A stretch of DNA of 64,000 nucleotides from Paraspadella gotoi (lineage: Eukaryota > Chaetognatha). The translations under genes were made by a program, and so were the position numbers. The stretch covers positions 129,846 to 193,845 of the forward strand of contig CM119264.1 of assembly GCA_051294375.1 (NCBI GenBank). The letters are read 5' to 3'. This document shows positions 22,223 to 32,269 of this stretch, piece by piece. Within the stretch, counting starts at the first letter, position 1; each line of letters begins with the position of its first letter. Below the pieces are notes generated by a model, which had not been told where the DNA came from, searched no databases, and worked only from the letters and a program-made list of their open reading frames with translations.

Positions 22223-23059
22223 AATCAAAATTAAGAAAAGTCTATTTTGAAATTTTTAGATTTTATAAGGATAGTACTATATAAAAATATAGCCTACTGC
22301 GAAAATTAAAAAACATAAAATTATTTTTTTTTACAAATTATTGTTCACTGATGGTATGTTGTTCATAATTGATCTTTAGAATTTTCGTACGTAACTTTCA
22401 CTACGCCTTAGTAAGGGGGTTTAAAGTTTAAACTTTTTTGGAGATAAAAGTGTAGTTAAAAATTAATCTTTCAGATTAGGTTAGGAATTAGGTCAAAGAT
22501 AAAATTTAATACAAGGTTAAAGAATTGGTTAAATTTTTAGTTAAGGTTCAGAATTAAAGATTAGAGTTGATTATTATGGTTACAGATTAGTTTTAGGTTA
22601 AGGAATATAATTTTTTTAAAAAATTATATTCAATAGCGAGTTTGGGTTTCCTAAACAAAAATGAGTTGCTTTCGAAAAGTCGAGCCTAAATCTTTCTTTT
22701 CGAATAGAGAGAATCTTTGATCTTTATAATTAGATCATGAGTGGGCGTTAACTCTGGATCCGAGTGGGTGTGGCCCAGATCCGAGTGGGCGTGGCCCAGA
22801 TCATCCATTTTCCCTTTTTTTCTATTTTTTCCATTTTCGTCGCACGAAAATTTGTCTTTCTCATTTTTTCCGCGGTTTTTCTTCTCTTTTTTTTTCTGTT
22901 ATTGTTCTTTTGTATTTTTAAATATTATATTTATATTTTTTTCTTTTCTCCATTCATTCTTTCCTTCTTTCCCTCTTTCTCCCTCTTTCCCCCTCTCTCC
23001 CTCTTTCCCTCCCTCTCCCTCTCTCCCTCCCTCTCCCTCTTGCCCCCCATAAAAGCAAA

Positions 23060-23280
23060 GCCCTACCTGTCCGCTCACATCCATCGCCGCTCCGCAAATA
23101 ACTCCACCGGCCATGGAATTAGCGGCGCCCTGATTGGCGAAAGTAAGAGCGCCGCCTTCCAACGCGACGCCGGGATCGAGCGCGACGCCGTCCCAGGGCA
23201 AAGCGGCGTCGTTGGTGCCCAATGCGTCGGTTATCACTTTGTTGTTTCGTTGAGATGAAAATTTTGTGATCATCGCCCAG
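23060..23280 (-). other. CpG-rich island, copy 2, with candidate exon on minus strand
   Basis: The minus-strand frame across the island is open and Gly/Ala-rich (VITDALGTNDAALPWDG, then ALEGGALTFANQGAANSM), ending at AGCGGACAG|GTAGGG, a good-looking splice donor. No convincing acceptor or domain was found, and copy 1 (18410-18660) does not keep the frame. I do not recognise a protein. Read it as a CpG island that might contain an exon. Confidence 0.25.
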
Positions 23281-23659
23281 CGAGCGTAGACGATAGTGGC
23301 TGGAGAAGGGAATGGATTCAGTCAGAGTTTCATAACTGTAATAACAGTTTTAAATTGGTAGAATACATTTTAAGATTTAAACAAAATATACTTTAATATT
23401 ATATACTTTTTGAATATTTGAGGGAGTTTGTAGATAAGTGTCATCTTTCGGGAAATGCATGTACTTTAAGATTAACAGGTTAATAACAATAAAAGTCAAA
23501 AGGCTCAGATGCTAAGTCAAATTAATTATTTTTGTGATATATTATTATAATAATAGTATATTATATTATATCTTTATCTTCACTTAATTATTAATTTATA
23601 TTTTTACCTTTTATCCGTATTTTCCTTCATTTTAATCTAAATTCAGGATTAAGTAACTT

Positions 23660-24270
23660 TTTTGTAATCAGGAGGTTAGAGGTTAAAATATAGTTTAGGG
23701 GTTAAGGATAGACGATAGGTTAGGGGTTAGGGATAGAAGATAAGTTAGGGGTTAGGGATAGAAGATAGGTTAGGGGTTAGGGATAGAAGATAGGTTAGGG
23801 AGTAAGGTTAGAAGATAGGTTAGGCGCGCTAAAGGATACGAAGATTGATTAGCGGGTTGTGATAGAAGATAGGTTAGGGGTTAAAGATAGAAGATAGGTT
23901 TAGGGGTTAAGGAAAGAAGATAGGGTTAATGAATAAGGATAGAAGATAGATTAGCAGTTTAGGGATAGAAAATAGGTTAGGGGTTAAGGATTAGAAGATA
24001 GGTTAGGGGTTAGGGATAGAAGATAGGTTAGGGGTTAAGGATAGAAGATAGATTAGGGGTTAAAGATAGAAGATTGGTTAGGGGTTACAGATAGAAGATA
24101 TATTAGTGGTTAAAGATAGAAGATAGGTTAGGGGTTACGGATTGAAGATAGGTTTGTGGTTAAGGATACAAGATAGGTTAAGGGTTAAGGATAGAAGATA
24201 GATTAGGGGTTAAGGATAGAAGATAGGTTAGGGGTAAGAGATAAAAAATAGGTTATTGATAAGGCTTAGG
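23660..24270. repeat. TTAGGGG-type minisatellite, copy 2 (clean)
   Basis: About 25 tandem units of GATAGAAGATAGG plus TTAGGGGTTAAG with little variation. The TTAGGGGTTAGGG core resembles telomeric sequence but the 25-bp period and interior location make it a satellite, not a telomere. Confidence 0.93.
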
Positions 24271-24321
24271 TTTTCCTCGTCGTCTTCTTTTTTAACATGA
24301 ATAAATTATTTATTTGTTTTC

Positions 24322-24375
<54 letters not shown>

Positions 24376-24538
24376 TCGTCGACGTAAACGACATCGTGCA
24401 AATTCATTATTAATGGCATTAATAAGAGGCAGAGGAAGAGAGATAGAGAAAGAAAGAGAGAGAGATAGAGAGAGAGAGAGATAGAGATAGAGAGAGGGAG
24501 AAAATGAGAGAGAAATAGAGAGAGAGAAGAAAAGAGAG

Positions 24539-24584
<46 letters not shown>
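24322..24584. repeat. CT array facing GA array (copy 2)
   Basis: CT tract 24322-24372 and GA tract 24437-24584 are separated by a short spacer containing CGTCGACGTAAACGACAT. The arrangement could fold as a long hairpin. Confidence 0.9.
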
Positions 24585-24588
<4 letters not shown>

Positions 24589-24904
24589 CTCGCTAATTCT
24601 AATTCAAACGTCAACCATATTTTCTTTACTATATTTTTTGCATCTTCATCTAATCAATTATTCTTAACTCGTCTCTTTCTTACTTCATAATACGTTGTTT
24701 CCCTTAATTATTTATTTTCCCAAAGCCAAACTTGTATGTATACATAAATATACTTGCACATACTTAGTATGGAAAAGGCATACAAATTCTCTCTCTCTCC
24801 ATTCTCAATTTTTCTCGTTTTCTCCAAAAAATATGACACTATTTTTAAAAGCGCCTCATTTTTGCTTTTAATCCCTTAACTGAAATATTTATTCTTTTTT
24901 TTGA

Positions 24905-25080
24905 ATTCTTGAACCTAACCATAACCTAATCCGCTACCCTAATCCTTAACCTTAACCTAATCCGCTACCCTAATCCTTAACCTTAACCTAATCCGCTACC
25001 CTAATCCCCAATCATTATCTTAATCTTTGATGCTAACTCCCAATTTAACATGAAATGGAACGCGTTTTGAAAATAGTGTA
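24905..25080. repeat. CCTAATCC tandem repeat, 33-bp unit
   Basis: Three units of CTAATCCGCTACC plus CTAATCCTTAACCTTAAC, then a degenerate tail AACATGAAATGGAACGCGTT that resembles the flank of the TTAGGG-like composite repeats elsewhere. Confidence 0.8.
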
Positions 25081-25209
25081 GACTTTTGTTCCCATTATCT
25101 CTTTACTATCCCCTTTTCGTCTCACGTTGAATATTTTATTTTGCAAAAAAGAGAAAAAGATTTTCTGTTTTTCTTCCGCCTCGTTTCTCATGAATCCTTT
25201 TTCCCAGAT

Positions 25210-25225
25210 TCTCGTCGTCGTCGTT

Positions 25226-25261
<36 letters not shown>

Positions 25262-25620
25262 TTTGAACAAAAACATTCGAGAATCTAATCTTCCTTCATC
25301 ATCGAAGCTTCAGAAACTGTCTCAACCGCCACATCTGCTTCCACTTCCGGTTTCACCCCAAGTTCCACTACTTATTCTACTTCCGATTCCACTCCAAGTT
25401 CCACTACTTATTTCACTTCCGGTTTCACCCACGGTTTCATTACAATTTCTCATTTTGATTTCACCGATATTTCCATTACCAATCCAACTTCCAGTTCTAT
25501 CTCTGGTTCTACTTTTTATACTACCTTCTTTTTCCGGTTTCTCTTATTCCACCTCCTGGTCTACTTCCGGTTCTACTTCCGGTTCTACTTCCGGTTATAC
25601 TTCCGGTTCTACTCTCAGTT
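25210..25620. repeat. TCG run and 12-bp CTTCCGGTTCTA minisatellite
   Basis: TCG triplets at 25213-25258 are followed by degenerate 12-bp units (CTTCCGGTTCTA, CTTCCGGTTTCA). The frame 25224-25685 is open across both because the unit length is a multiple of three. No domain or signal was seen, so it is not called a gene. Confidence 0.8.
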
Positions 25621-25859
25621 TTTTCCGAAGTTTATTTTTTATTTCCACTCGTTTCAATTTTTTTTCTTATCTCTTCCGACTTTGACACCTCCAGCCGCCG
25701 CCGCCGCCAACGCCGCTGCTGCTCCAGCTTTTACCCCTTATGCGTCTTAATCTTTTGCTTGAAACTCAAATCTTTAATTAATTTGGTTCAAATTCGCAAC
25801 AAAAACGAAGCAAATGTTTGTAACAAAAAATTGGGTTAGTGATTAAGTTTATGGACTTG

Positions 25860-26310
25860 GTTTGTAATTAGAGGTTAGGTATTTGCGTTGGGGAAAAGCG
25901 TTTAAGGTTAAAGATTTAAGAATTAGGGTATAAGGTTAGGGTAAGGGAATAGGGTATAAGTTTAAAAATATATTTAGATTGAATATTAAGGTTAAAATTA
26001 AATTCTGGGAAAAACGAACTGAAATGGGACAATCTGAAAAAAAATCACAAATCTAAAATGGGAGACTTTTGAAAAAGAGAGCACAAAACTGAAATAGGGC
26101 ACTCTCGAAAAAATAAGCACGAAACTGAAATGGGGAACTATCGGAAAAGAGAGCACAAATCTGAATCGGGGCATTCTTAGAATAGAGAGCACATAACTAA
26201 AATAGGGCACTCTCAGAAAATAGAGCACAAAACTGAAATGGGGTACTCAGAAAAGAGAACACAAAACTGAAATTGGCCGCTCTCAGAAAAAAGAGCACCA
26301 AACTTGGGAT
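25860..26310 (-). repeat. TTAGGG-like composite repeat with about 38-bp minisatellite
   Basis: Read on the minus strand it gives ATTTCAGTTCGTTTTTCC, then AATTTAATTTTAACCTTAAT and a CCCTAACC tract. The order matches 43130-43260, 53320-53420 and 57235-57340. The flank has been expanded into seven or eight units of about 38 bp (AAAAGAGAGCACAAAACTGA plus AATGGGGCACTCTC). Confidence 0.75.
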
Positions 26311-26411
26311 TCGTTATTTTCTTTTTTTTAATTATAACCCAAGAAAAATGCATTTTGAATTATCGCTTCAAAAATTAAAAAAAAATTAAAATAAGCTTTA
26401 GTTCTTTTCAC

Positions 26412-26417
<6 letters not shown>

Positions 26418-26462
<45 letters not shown>
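26418..26462. repeat. GA dinucleotide array
   Basis: Pure GA run of about 45 bp in AT-rich DNA. Confidence 0.95.
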
Positions 26463-26466
<4 letters not shown>

Positions 26467-26626
26467 CAATTTTTAATTTCGGTCATCAATTTTCTCTTTC
26501 CCGACGAAGAAAGTTGACAAAATAAGAAAAAATTAATCAAAAGAAAAAAATTATTAAAAAAAAAAAATCTAAAGTTAAACTCGAATTTGAGAAATTTTGT
26601 GGATTCAAATCTGACATTTGGTTAAA

Positions 26627-27010
26627 GACAAGACGGGCGCCCAAGATGGCACTCAAGACCGACGCGCAAGACCGACGCGCAAGATTGGCAGCCAAGACTG
26701 GCACCCAAGTCTGTCACCAAAGTCTGGCACACAGAACTAGCTCGTAAGACTGGCACCCAAGACTGGCACCCAAGACTGGGGCGGAAGACTAGTGCGCAAG
26801 ATTGGCGCGCAAGACTAGCACTCAAGACAAGCTACCAAGACTGGCACGCAAGACTGGCGCGCATGACTGGCACACAAGACTGGCACCCAAGACTGGGGCG
26901 CAAGACAAGTGAGCAAGACGGGTGCGCAAGACTGGCACCCTAGACTGGCAACCAATACTCGTGCCCTGAACTGGTGCTCTTGACTAGCGCCCAAGACTAG
27001 CGCCAATGAC
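26627..27010. repeat. Minisatellite of about 10-bp half-units
   Basis: Repeats of AAGACTGGCACCC and AAGACTGGCGCGC variants, roughly 13 to 20 bp per unit, making a GC-richer block. Minus-strand frames (GCQSCAPVL repeats) are by-products. Confidence 0.9.
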
Positions 27011-27060
27011 AGAGAGCCGAGACTGGCGCGTTACACGAGCGCCATAAACGGGAGCCATTT

Positions 27061-27062
27061 GG

Positions 27063-27116
<54 letters not shown>

Positions 27117-27218
27117 TTATTCAACCAAATGATTCTGCCTGACGCATTTCATATCTTTTCTTCTCTCTCTTTCTTTGTCGCTCTTTTTTTAATAGCAATC
27201 GGGAAGGGAGAGAGATGA

Positions 27219-27276
<58 letters not shown>

Positions 27277-27375
27277 CGTTGGCACAACTTCAGAAAGTCA
27301 GAGGTGCGTAAATAATTTGATCTTTGGCCAAAATAAGAACGGGAGTAGCACATTTTCTTCTTCTTCTCTCTCTCT

Positions 27376-27450
<75 letters not shown>
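27061..27450. repeat. Two GA arrays followed by CT arrays
   Basis: GA at 27063-27112 and 27223-27274, CT at 27363-27448, again with a purine/pyrimidine strand switch. The short spacers contain no recognisable gene. Confidence 0.92.
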
Positions 27451-27455
<5 letters not shown>

Positions 27456-27564
27456 TTTCACACACACTTTTTCCTAAAAATTCCCATTTAGTTACTGAAA
27501 AAATAAACTTGCAAACTTTCTACGTTCGTCTTTTTTTGGAAATGAGCGCCACATTTTTGTCCTC

Positions 27565-27955
27565 ATCTTCGTCGTCGTCATCATCGTCGTCGTCATCATT
27601 CGTCGTCGTCGTTCATCTCGTCATCATCATCGTCGTCCTCGATCATCGTCGTCATCGTCGTCGTCGTCATTCATCGTCGTCGTCATCATCGTCGGTCTTA
27701 AGTCGATTTCATCGCTCGTCATCATCCATCGTCGTCATCATATTCAGTCGTCATCGTGCGTCGTCGTCATCCATCGTCGTCGCTTCATCATCGTCAGTAG
27801 GTCATTCATTCGTCGTCACATCAGTCATCGTCTGTCATCATCTCGTCGTCGTCGTCATCATCCCCGTTCGTCATCTTCGTCGTCGTCGATTCATCATCGT
27901 CATGATTGTCGTCGTCATCATCGTCGTCGTCATCTTCATTGTCATCGTTGGCCTC
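27565..27955. repeat. TCG/TCA trinucleotide-rich tract
   Basis: About 390 bp of mixed TCG, TCA and GTC triplets. The 267-codon frame across it reads Ser- then Val/Ile-rich and is a repeat artefact. Confidence 0.92.
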
Positions 27956-28024
27956 TATTCTTCATCAAGCAACGTCCTGCCACATATAACGAAGATATTT
28001 TCTGCTAAGATTGAATGACAGTGA

Positions 28025-28039
28025 AAGAGAAAGAGACAT

Positions 28040-28075
<36 letters not shown>
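28025..28075. repeat. GA dinucleotide array
   Basis: GA-rich run of about 50 bp. Confidence 0.9.
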
Positions 28076-28077
<2 letters not shown>

Positions 28078-28155
28078 GGTTCTTATTTTCCTATCAGCCT
28101 TCCTCTTCTCTTCTTTCGTCGCCATTCGTTCGCAAATACCTTTTTTTTCTTTTTA

Positions 28156-28230
28156 GTTGCGCCGCGAGTACTCGCGAAGCAACTCTATAAATCACTTTTC
28201 GGTCGGTCGGTATGTTTGTCCTATATGAAA
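28156..28230 (-). mobile_element. Repeat R fragment with 28-bp GCG palindrome
   Basis: 28156-28183 is a near-perfect palindrome of GTTGCGCCGCGAGT with its complement, centred on AGTACT, followed by GGTCGGTCGG. The same palindrome heads 39585-39760 and 49675-49870. It is far more GC-rich than its surroundings. Confidence 0.6.
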
Positions 28231-28256
28231 TTGGTACAACCAATATAAAAATTATC

Positions 28257-28327
28257 CATTCATTTAATAAATAAGCTATCTTGCCCCTGACTTTGGACAG
28301 GCTTTGGTGGTTTAAGGCCTCCATCAT
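28257..28327 (+). repeat. Dispersed short repeat S, copy 3
   Basis: Nearly identical to copy 1: AATAAATAAGCTATCTTGCC, CTGACTTTGGACAGG, GGTGGTTTAAGGCC, then TCCATCATG. Confidence 0.65.
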
Positions 28328-28439
28328 GTAATTCATTTGTTAAGACAGGAATAGAAGCTCAAATCTAAGTGACTGCTCGCGCCGCCTTTAGTAAATCCTA
28401 AATCAAGTTTGAGCAAACAATGTCGGATCTGCCTACCAT

Positions 28440-28850
28440 CATTAGCGGTAATTAATTATTTTTTTAATTAATTAAATTAATTAATTTATTATTTGCCTAA
28501 TTAAGTAATTAATTAATTTGATCAAAGATGTTTGTTTTTAGATCTTTTCCTCACTGATCACGATAAAAGCAACGATGACGATGATGGCGATAACGATTGA
28601 CTTACTTGATTGATTTTGATTGATTGATTCAATAATTAATTAATTGATAAATAAATTGATTGATTCAATAATTAATTAATAGATAAAAAAATTTATTTAT
28701 TGAATAATAACTTGATTGATTAATTGACTGATTAATTAATTAATGATTAATTAAATGATTAATTAATTATTGATTAATTAAATGATTAATTAATTATTGA
28801 TTATTGATTATTTAATTCATTAATTATTTGATTAATTAATACCTCTTGCA
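28440..28850. repeat. TTAAT/TTGAT-rich low-complexity tract
   Basis: Irregular ATTAATTAAT and GATTGATT runs with many small inverted repeats. No gene. Confidence 0.85.
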
Positions 28851-28904
28851 TTTACATTCTAAAATGAAAAAAACATAATCAAATAGTAAAACAGGTTTGT
28901 TTTT

Positions 28905-29385
28905 TTTTTATTTAAACTCAATTCCACTCAAACAATTCCATCGAAATTAATTTGCAGCCTAATCACACACTTTCCTAACCATATAAAAAAAAGTTTAAGT
29001 CAATTGCCGCATCCACTTTCGAGTAATTGGCGTTCAAATAGTGAAATATATTTTTTTTCCATTTAAACTCATTTTCACTCGCACGATTCCATTGAAACTT
29101 TACATCCAGCTCAATCACACACTTATACCTATCCACACACGAAATTTCATTCCAATACATCCATCCAATTACGAGTAATTTGAGTTTTTTGCTTAGGGGG
29201 GACGGACGGACATACGGATGCACAGGCGGACGGACGGAAATCATTTTTTGCATAATTTATCATAATTTGATGTTCTGACATTATCTAAGTGAATGCCCGA
29301 CAAGATTGGGGGGTGGACCGACGGACCGACAAAGTGGACTAAAGAGTCGGAATCTGCGTTTAGCAGATCCGACTAAAAATTAAAG
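28905..29385. repeat. Unknown dispersed-type element with two 145-bp internal repeats
   Basis: 28905-29045 and 29050-29195 are diverged direct copies (TTTAAACTCAATTCCACTC / TTTAAACTCATTTTCACTC; CAATCACACACTT in the second). They are followed by GGACGGACGGACATACGGA runs and a terminal TCGGATCTGC-type motif also seen near 28420. The minus-strand frame at 28975-29253 has no known domain. Such GGAC-rich tails are common at ends of non-autonomous repeats, but the family is unknown to me. Confidence 0.45.
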
Positions 29386-30440
29386 AATAAAAGACAATGC
29401 AGTAAATGTTGAAGTTATACAGCAATATATGTGAAAAGAAAGTGAATTTAGCATTTTTGGACACACATTGGAATTCCTGTTTGGCTGATCTCTCTGTCCC
29501 TTAAATATGTATATTTTTAACGATTGCTTGATCTAATATGGTTCTATGGTCATAGAATATATGTCTAAGTCATATTTCATTAAAATGTTATAGATGTGTG
29601 ATCTAAGATTCATATTAAATGTATATTATGTCATTGCAGCGCAACATTGTGAACTTGCATAGTGAAATTCCGGTTTTTCTTTCTTCCTTTCTTTTTTTTC
29701 CTTTTATTTCTTTTTTTCCTTTTTTCCTCTGTTTTTGTTTTTCTTATTATTTACGGTTGATATTGTTGGCTGTGACAAAATAAGCAGAAAACCTGGTAAG
29801 AGAGAGAGAGAGAGAGAGAGAGAGGGAAAGAGAGAGAGAGAGAGAGAACGACCGGCGAAAACAACATCATATATTGATGCGGTTTTCTTAATTTCAGCGG
29901 CGAAAATTATTCTGATCATAAATCTCATTATAACTCTTATTATAAATCTTAAAATAAATCAAGAAACACGCCCAGGTCTTCTTTGAATATTTCAAGTCTT
30001 TTGCAGAAATTTGCTCATAAAAAATAAATTTTCTCTGAAGGAAATATATATATGAAAGCAGCTGAGACCTTATAATGTATTAATTCATTGGTTATTCATT
30101 ATTCAAAATATTTTATATTGAAATTTTGTTATAAAATTATTGAGGATTACTCCGTGTCCCTCGCTTTTCTCTATCTCTCTCTCTCTGGTTTCCAACAAAA
30201 ATGTCTGCTTAAATTGTGAGTTAGAAAGAGCCCATGCTTATTGTCCACTAGAAAATTAGAATTGATCAGTTGTTCAGTACCACTTATGAAAACTCAAAAA
30301 AAATATTAATACTTACAAATGATAAAATAAGGTAGATTTTTAGGGTAGTTTAAAGTCCTAGCCTGAAGCTCGCACTTTCGTTTTTCAATATCAATATCAA
30401 TAGTTATATATCTCTCTGTCTCTTTCCCTCTCTGTCTATC
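29386..30440. other. AT-rich, one GA array (29800-29848), no established gene
   Basis: No repeat partner apart from the GA array and a weak CT run near 30172. A minus-strand segment at 29853-29911 could be an exon and is discussed as a finding; it is not annotated as coding. Confidence 0.45.
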
Positions 30441-30449
30441 TCCCGTGAG

Positions 30450-30563
30450 AAAAACGAGTTATGTTAGAATGGCCAACAAAACCACGAAGAGCTGTTCGGT
30501 CGTCAATTTGGCGCCACCTTTGGTGTCTGCGGGAGTCTCATTCTTTCTCTCTCTCTTTTTTTT

Positions 30564-30595
<32 letters not shown>

Positions 30596-30879
30596 TCTCC
30601 CATGAGAAAAAGAAGTTATGCTAAAATGGCCAAGACAACTACGAAGAGCTGTTCGGTCGTCAATTTGGTGCCACCTTTGGCATCCAACAGAGTCTATTTT
30701 TTTTTCTCTCTCTCTCTATCTCTCTCTCTCTCTCTCACCCATGAGAAAAGCAAGTGATGCTAGAATGGCCAACACAACCATGTTTGGTTGTCAATTTGGG
30801 GCCATCTTTGGCATCCGACGGAGTCTCATTCTTTCTCTCTCTCTCTCTCCCTCTCTCTCTCTAACTTTCTGTCTCTCAC
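30450..30879 (-). repeat. Tandem array of exon-tail copies (unit about 140-155 bp)
   Basis: Three further copies of the 3' part of the exon at 30880-31062, each with its own stretch of the downstream intron. In minus-strand order, each holds a GATGCCAAAGGTGGC-type exon segment, CGACCGAACAGCTCTT, the donor region CTCATGGGTGAGAG or a decayed form, and then a GA array. The copies end in TAA after LAILA or LAILT, or carry a deletion, so they do not extend the coding frame. They lie in the intron downstream of the intact exon. Confidence 0.8.
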
Positions 30880-31062
30880 CCGTGAGAAAAGCGAGTGATG
30901 CAAGAATGGCCAATACAACCACAAAGAGCTGTTCGGTCGTCAATTTAGCTCCACCCTTGGCATCTGAAGCTGGCGCCAGTTCGAGGTAGAGATCATCTCC
31001 TTCTGAATCTTTTGACCGAGAGTTGGAGGTGTCGTCAGTTGTGTCTGAGGCGCTGGAGGAAG
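30880..31062 (-). CDS. Candidate exon: extracellular stalk plus membrane-span start
   Basis: On the minus strand a pyrimidine tract and CCACAG precede the exon, and it ends at CTCACGG|GTGAGAG, a near-consensus donor. The 183 bp hold 60 whole codons, entering and leaving in phase 1. The product begins SSSASDTTDDTSNSRSKD, continues EGDDLYLELAPASDAKGG and ends LFVVVLAILASLAFLT. I read this as a Ser/Thr/Asp-rich juxtamembrane stalk leading into a transmembrane helix that would be finished by the next exon. It lies 411 bp downstream of an Ig-domain exon remnant (31474-31570). No family was recognised from the stalk itself. An alternative is a retained pseudo-exon. Confidence 0.5.
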
Positions 31063-31183
31063 CTGTGGAGTTAAGGAGGGGTGTTAAGGAAAGTTGGGGG
31101 AGAAACCATTAGACAGAACGTAACACCCTAAAATATTAACAAAATCTAAAAGAAGATGACATTATCATATTATCTAGTAATAG

Positions 31184-31238
31184 TGATGGAGGCCTTAAAC
31201 CACGAAAGCCTGTCTATAGTCAGGGGCAAGATAGCATT
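31184..31238 (-). repeat. Dispersed short repeat S, copy 4
   Basis: Reverse-complement copy: GATGGAGGCCTTAAACCACG, then GTCAGGGGCAAGATAGC. It lies in the intron between the two candidate exons. Confidence 0.6.
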
Positions 31239-31311
31239 TGTTAGAATTTGAAAATTGTACTAAGTTATCAATTTTTATTCTTTGAGAAAAGTTATTACTT
31301 TAATGAAATGA

Positions 31312-31460
31312 TGATTGTATTTTTGGGTTCCTCCCTCTCTCCCTCCCTCCTCTCTCACCCCTCCCCATCCCCTCCCCTCTCTCCCCTCCCTATCTCCCTC
31401 CCTCCTTCTCCCTCACCCTTCCCTCCCCTTTCTTCCTTTCACTTACCCTCTTCCCTCCCT
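31312..31460. repeat. CCCT-rich pyrimidine tract
   Basis: Irregular CCCTCCC and CTCTCC runs over about 150 bp, just downstream (in gene orientation) of the exon remnant at 31474. No gene. Confidence 0.9.
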
Positions 31461-31473
31461 TTCGTCCCATGAC

Positions 31474-31570
31474 TTTGTCTACACGAAGGATCGAAGGAGA
31501 CATTGTAAGCTCGGTCCCCGACGTTGTTGCGGGCGAGCAAGAGAAGGTGAAGATCTCGCCGGAGAGAGAT
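31474..31570 (-). CDS. Candidate exon: end of an Ig domain, with one-base frameshift
   Basis: Minus strand, after GGCACAG. The first frame reads SLSGEIFTFSC. The next frame reads ARNNVGDRAYNVSFDPS, which looks like the F and G strands of an Ig domain (a Cys followed by xARNNVG). Joining them requires one extra base right after the Cys codon, so the sequence has a one-base deletion or is a pseudo-exon. The GC content is much higher than in flanking arrays. The donor is uncertain: GTGTAG at 31484 or GTCATG at 31473. The latter gives phase 1, which matches the exon at 30880-31062. Probably part of the same IgSF gene. Confidence 0.4.
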
Positions 31571-31604
31571 CTGTGCCATGCGGGCTTCGGGGCGGGACTG
31601 AGAG

Positions 31605-31664
31605 AGAGAGGGAGAGGGGGAGGGAGAGAGAGAAGGAAAGAGAGATAGAGAGGAGCAGAGAATG

Positions 31665-31755
<91 letters not shown>
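31605..31755. repeat. GA dinucleotide array
   Basis: GA-rich from 31605 and pure GA from about 31668 to 31750. The frames across it are dipeptide runs. Confidence 0.95.
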
Positions 31756-31757
<2 letters not shown>

Positions 31758-31759
31758 GA

Positions 31760-32265
31760 AGGGATATAGATTCAGTATTAATATTTTTTCTCTTGATTAA
31801 ATCGATAATACTAGAGCCGCTAATGACCATAAAATCTCAGATTCCAGGCCGATCATCGAAATGTTTACAGATTTATTATATAATATATTAGTAACCTCAC
31901 CTTTTTTTGCTTTTCCCCAAAAAATAATATCGTTTTTGTATGAAGAGTATTAATAAGTGAATATTTATTCAGGTTATACACCAAAAGTCTAATTCATTTT
32001 AAAAACTTCAACTTAACAGGAAGAGAAATTCCAGTGTTGAGCCTCAGTCTTTCTTTTCTCCTTTATTTCTATCTTCTGCATCGGAATCTCCTATTTTAAT
32101 CCTTATATTTTTCGCTATAAAAAAATGTAGCGCTTGCAGTCGCTTAGATTTGGGGTTCCAGTCTTGCTTTAACCAATGAGCAGCCAACTAACGTAAGTAG
32201 TTCAGACAGACAGACATACCGACCGACTGACGGACCAACCGACTTATCGAGTCATAGACAGAGTG
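31760..32265. other. No recognisable gene
   Basis: AT-rich, non-repetitive. Ends with short GACAGACAGACATACCGACC tetranucleotide-type runs before the GA minisatellite. Confidence 0.45.
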
Positions 32266-32269
32266 AGAG

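Larger units (their letters stand above)
20371..24768 (+). repeat. About 4.85-kb direct duplication, copy 2
   Basis: Second copy of 15475-20345. It starts immediately after a 25-N gap and contains a 437-N gap at 20533-20969. Its 20371-20450 part is the tail of the SINE at 15391. It is generally cleaner than copy 1 in the minisatellite. Confidence 0.85.

Noticed and set aside
19085-24270. True telomere or chromosome end
   Set aside because: The TTAGGGG motifs have a 25-bp period with GATAGAAGATAGG spacers and are internal, so they are satellite DNA.
27215-28018. 267-codon Ser/Val/Ile-rich plus frame
   Set aside because: Created by GA, CT and TCG arrays in succession. No recognisable domain.
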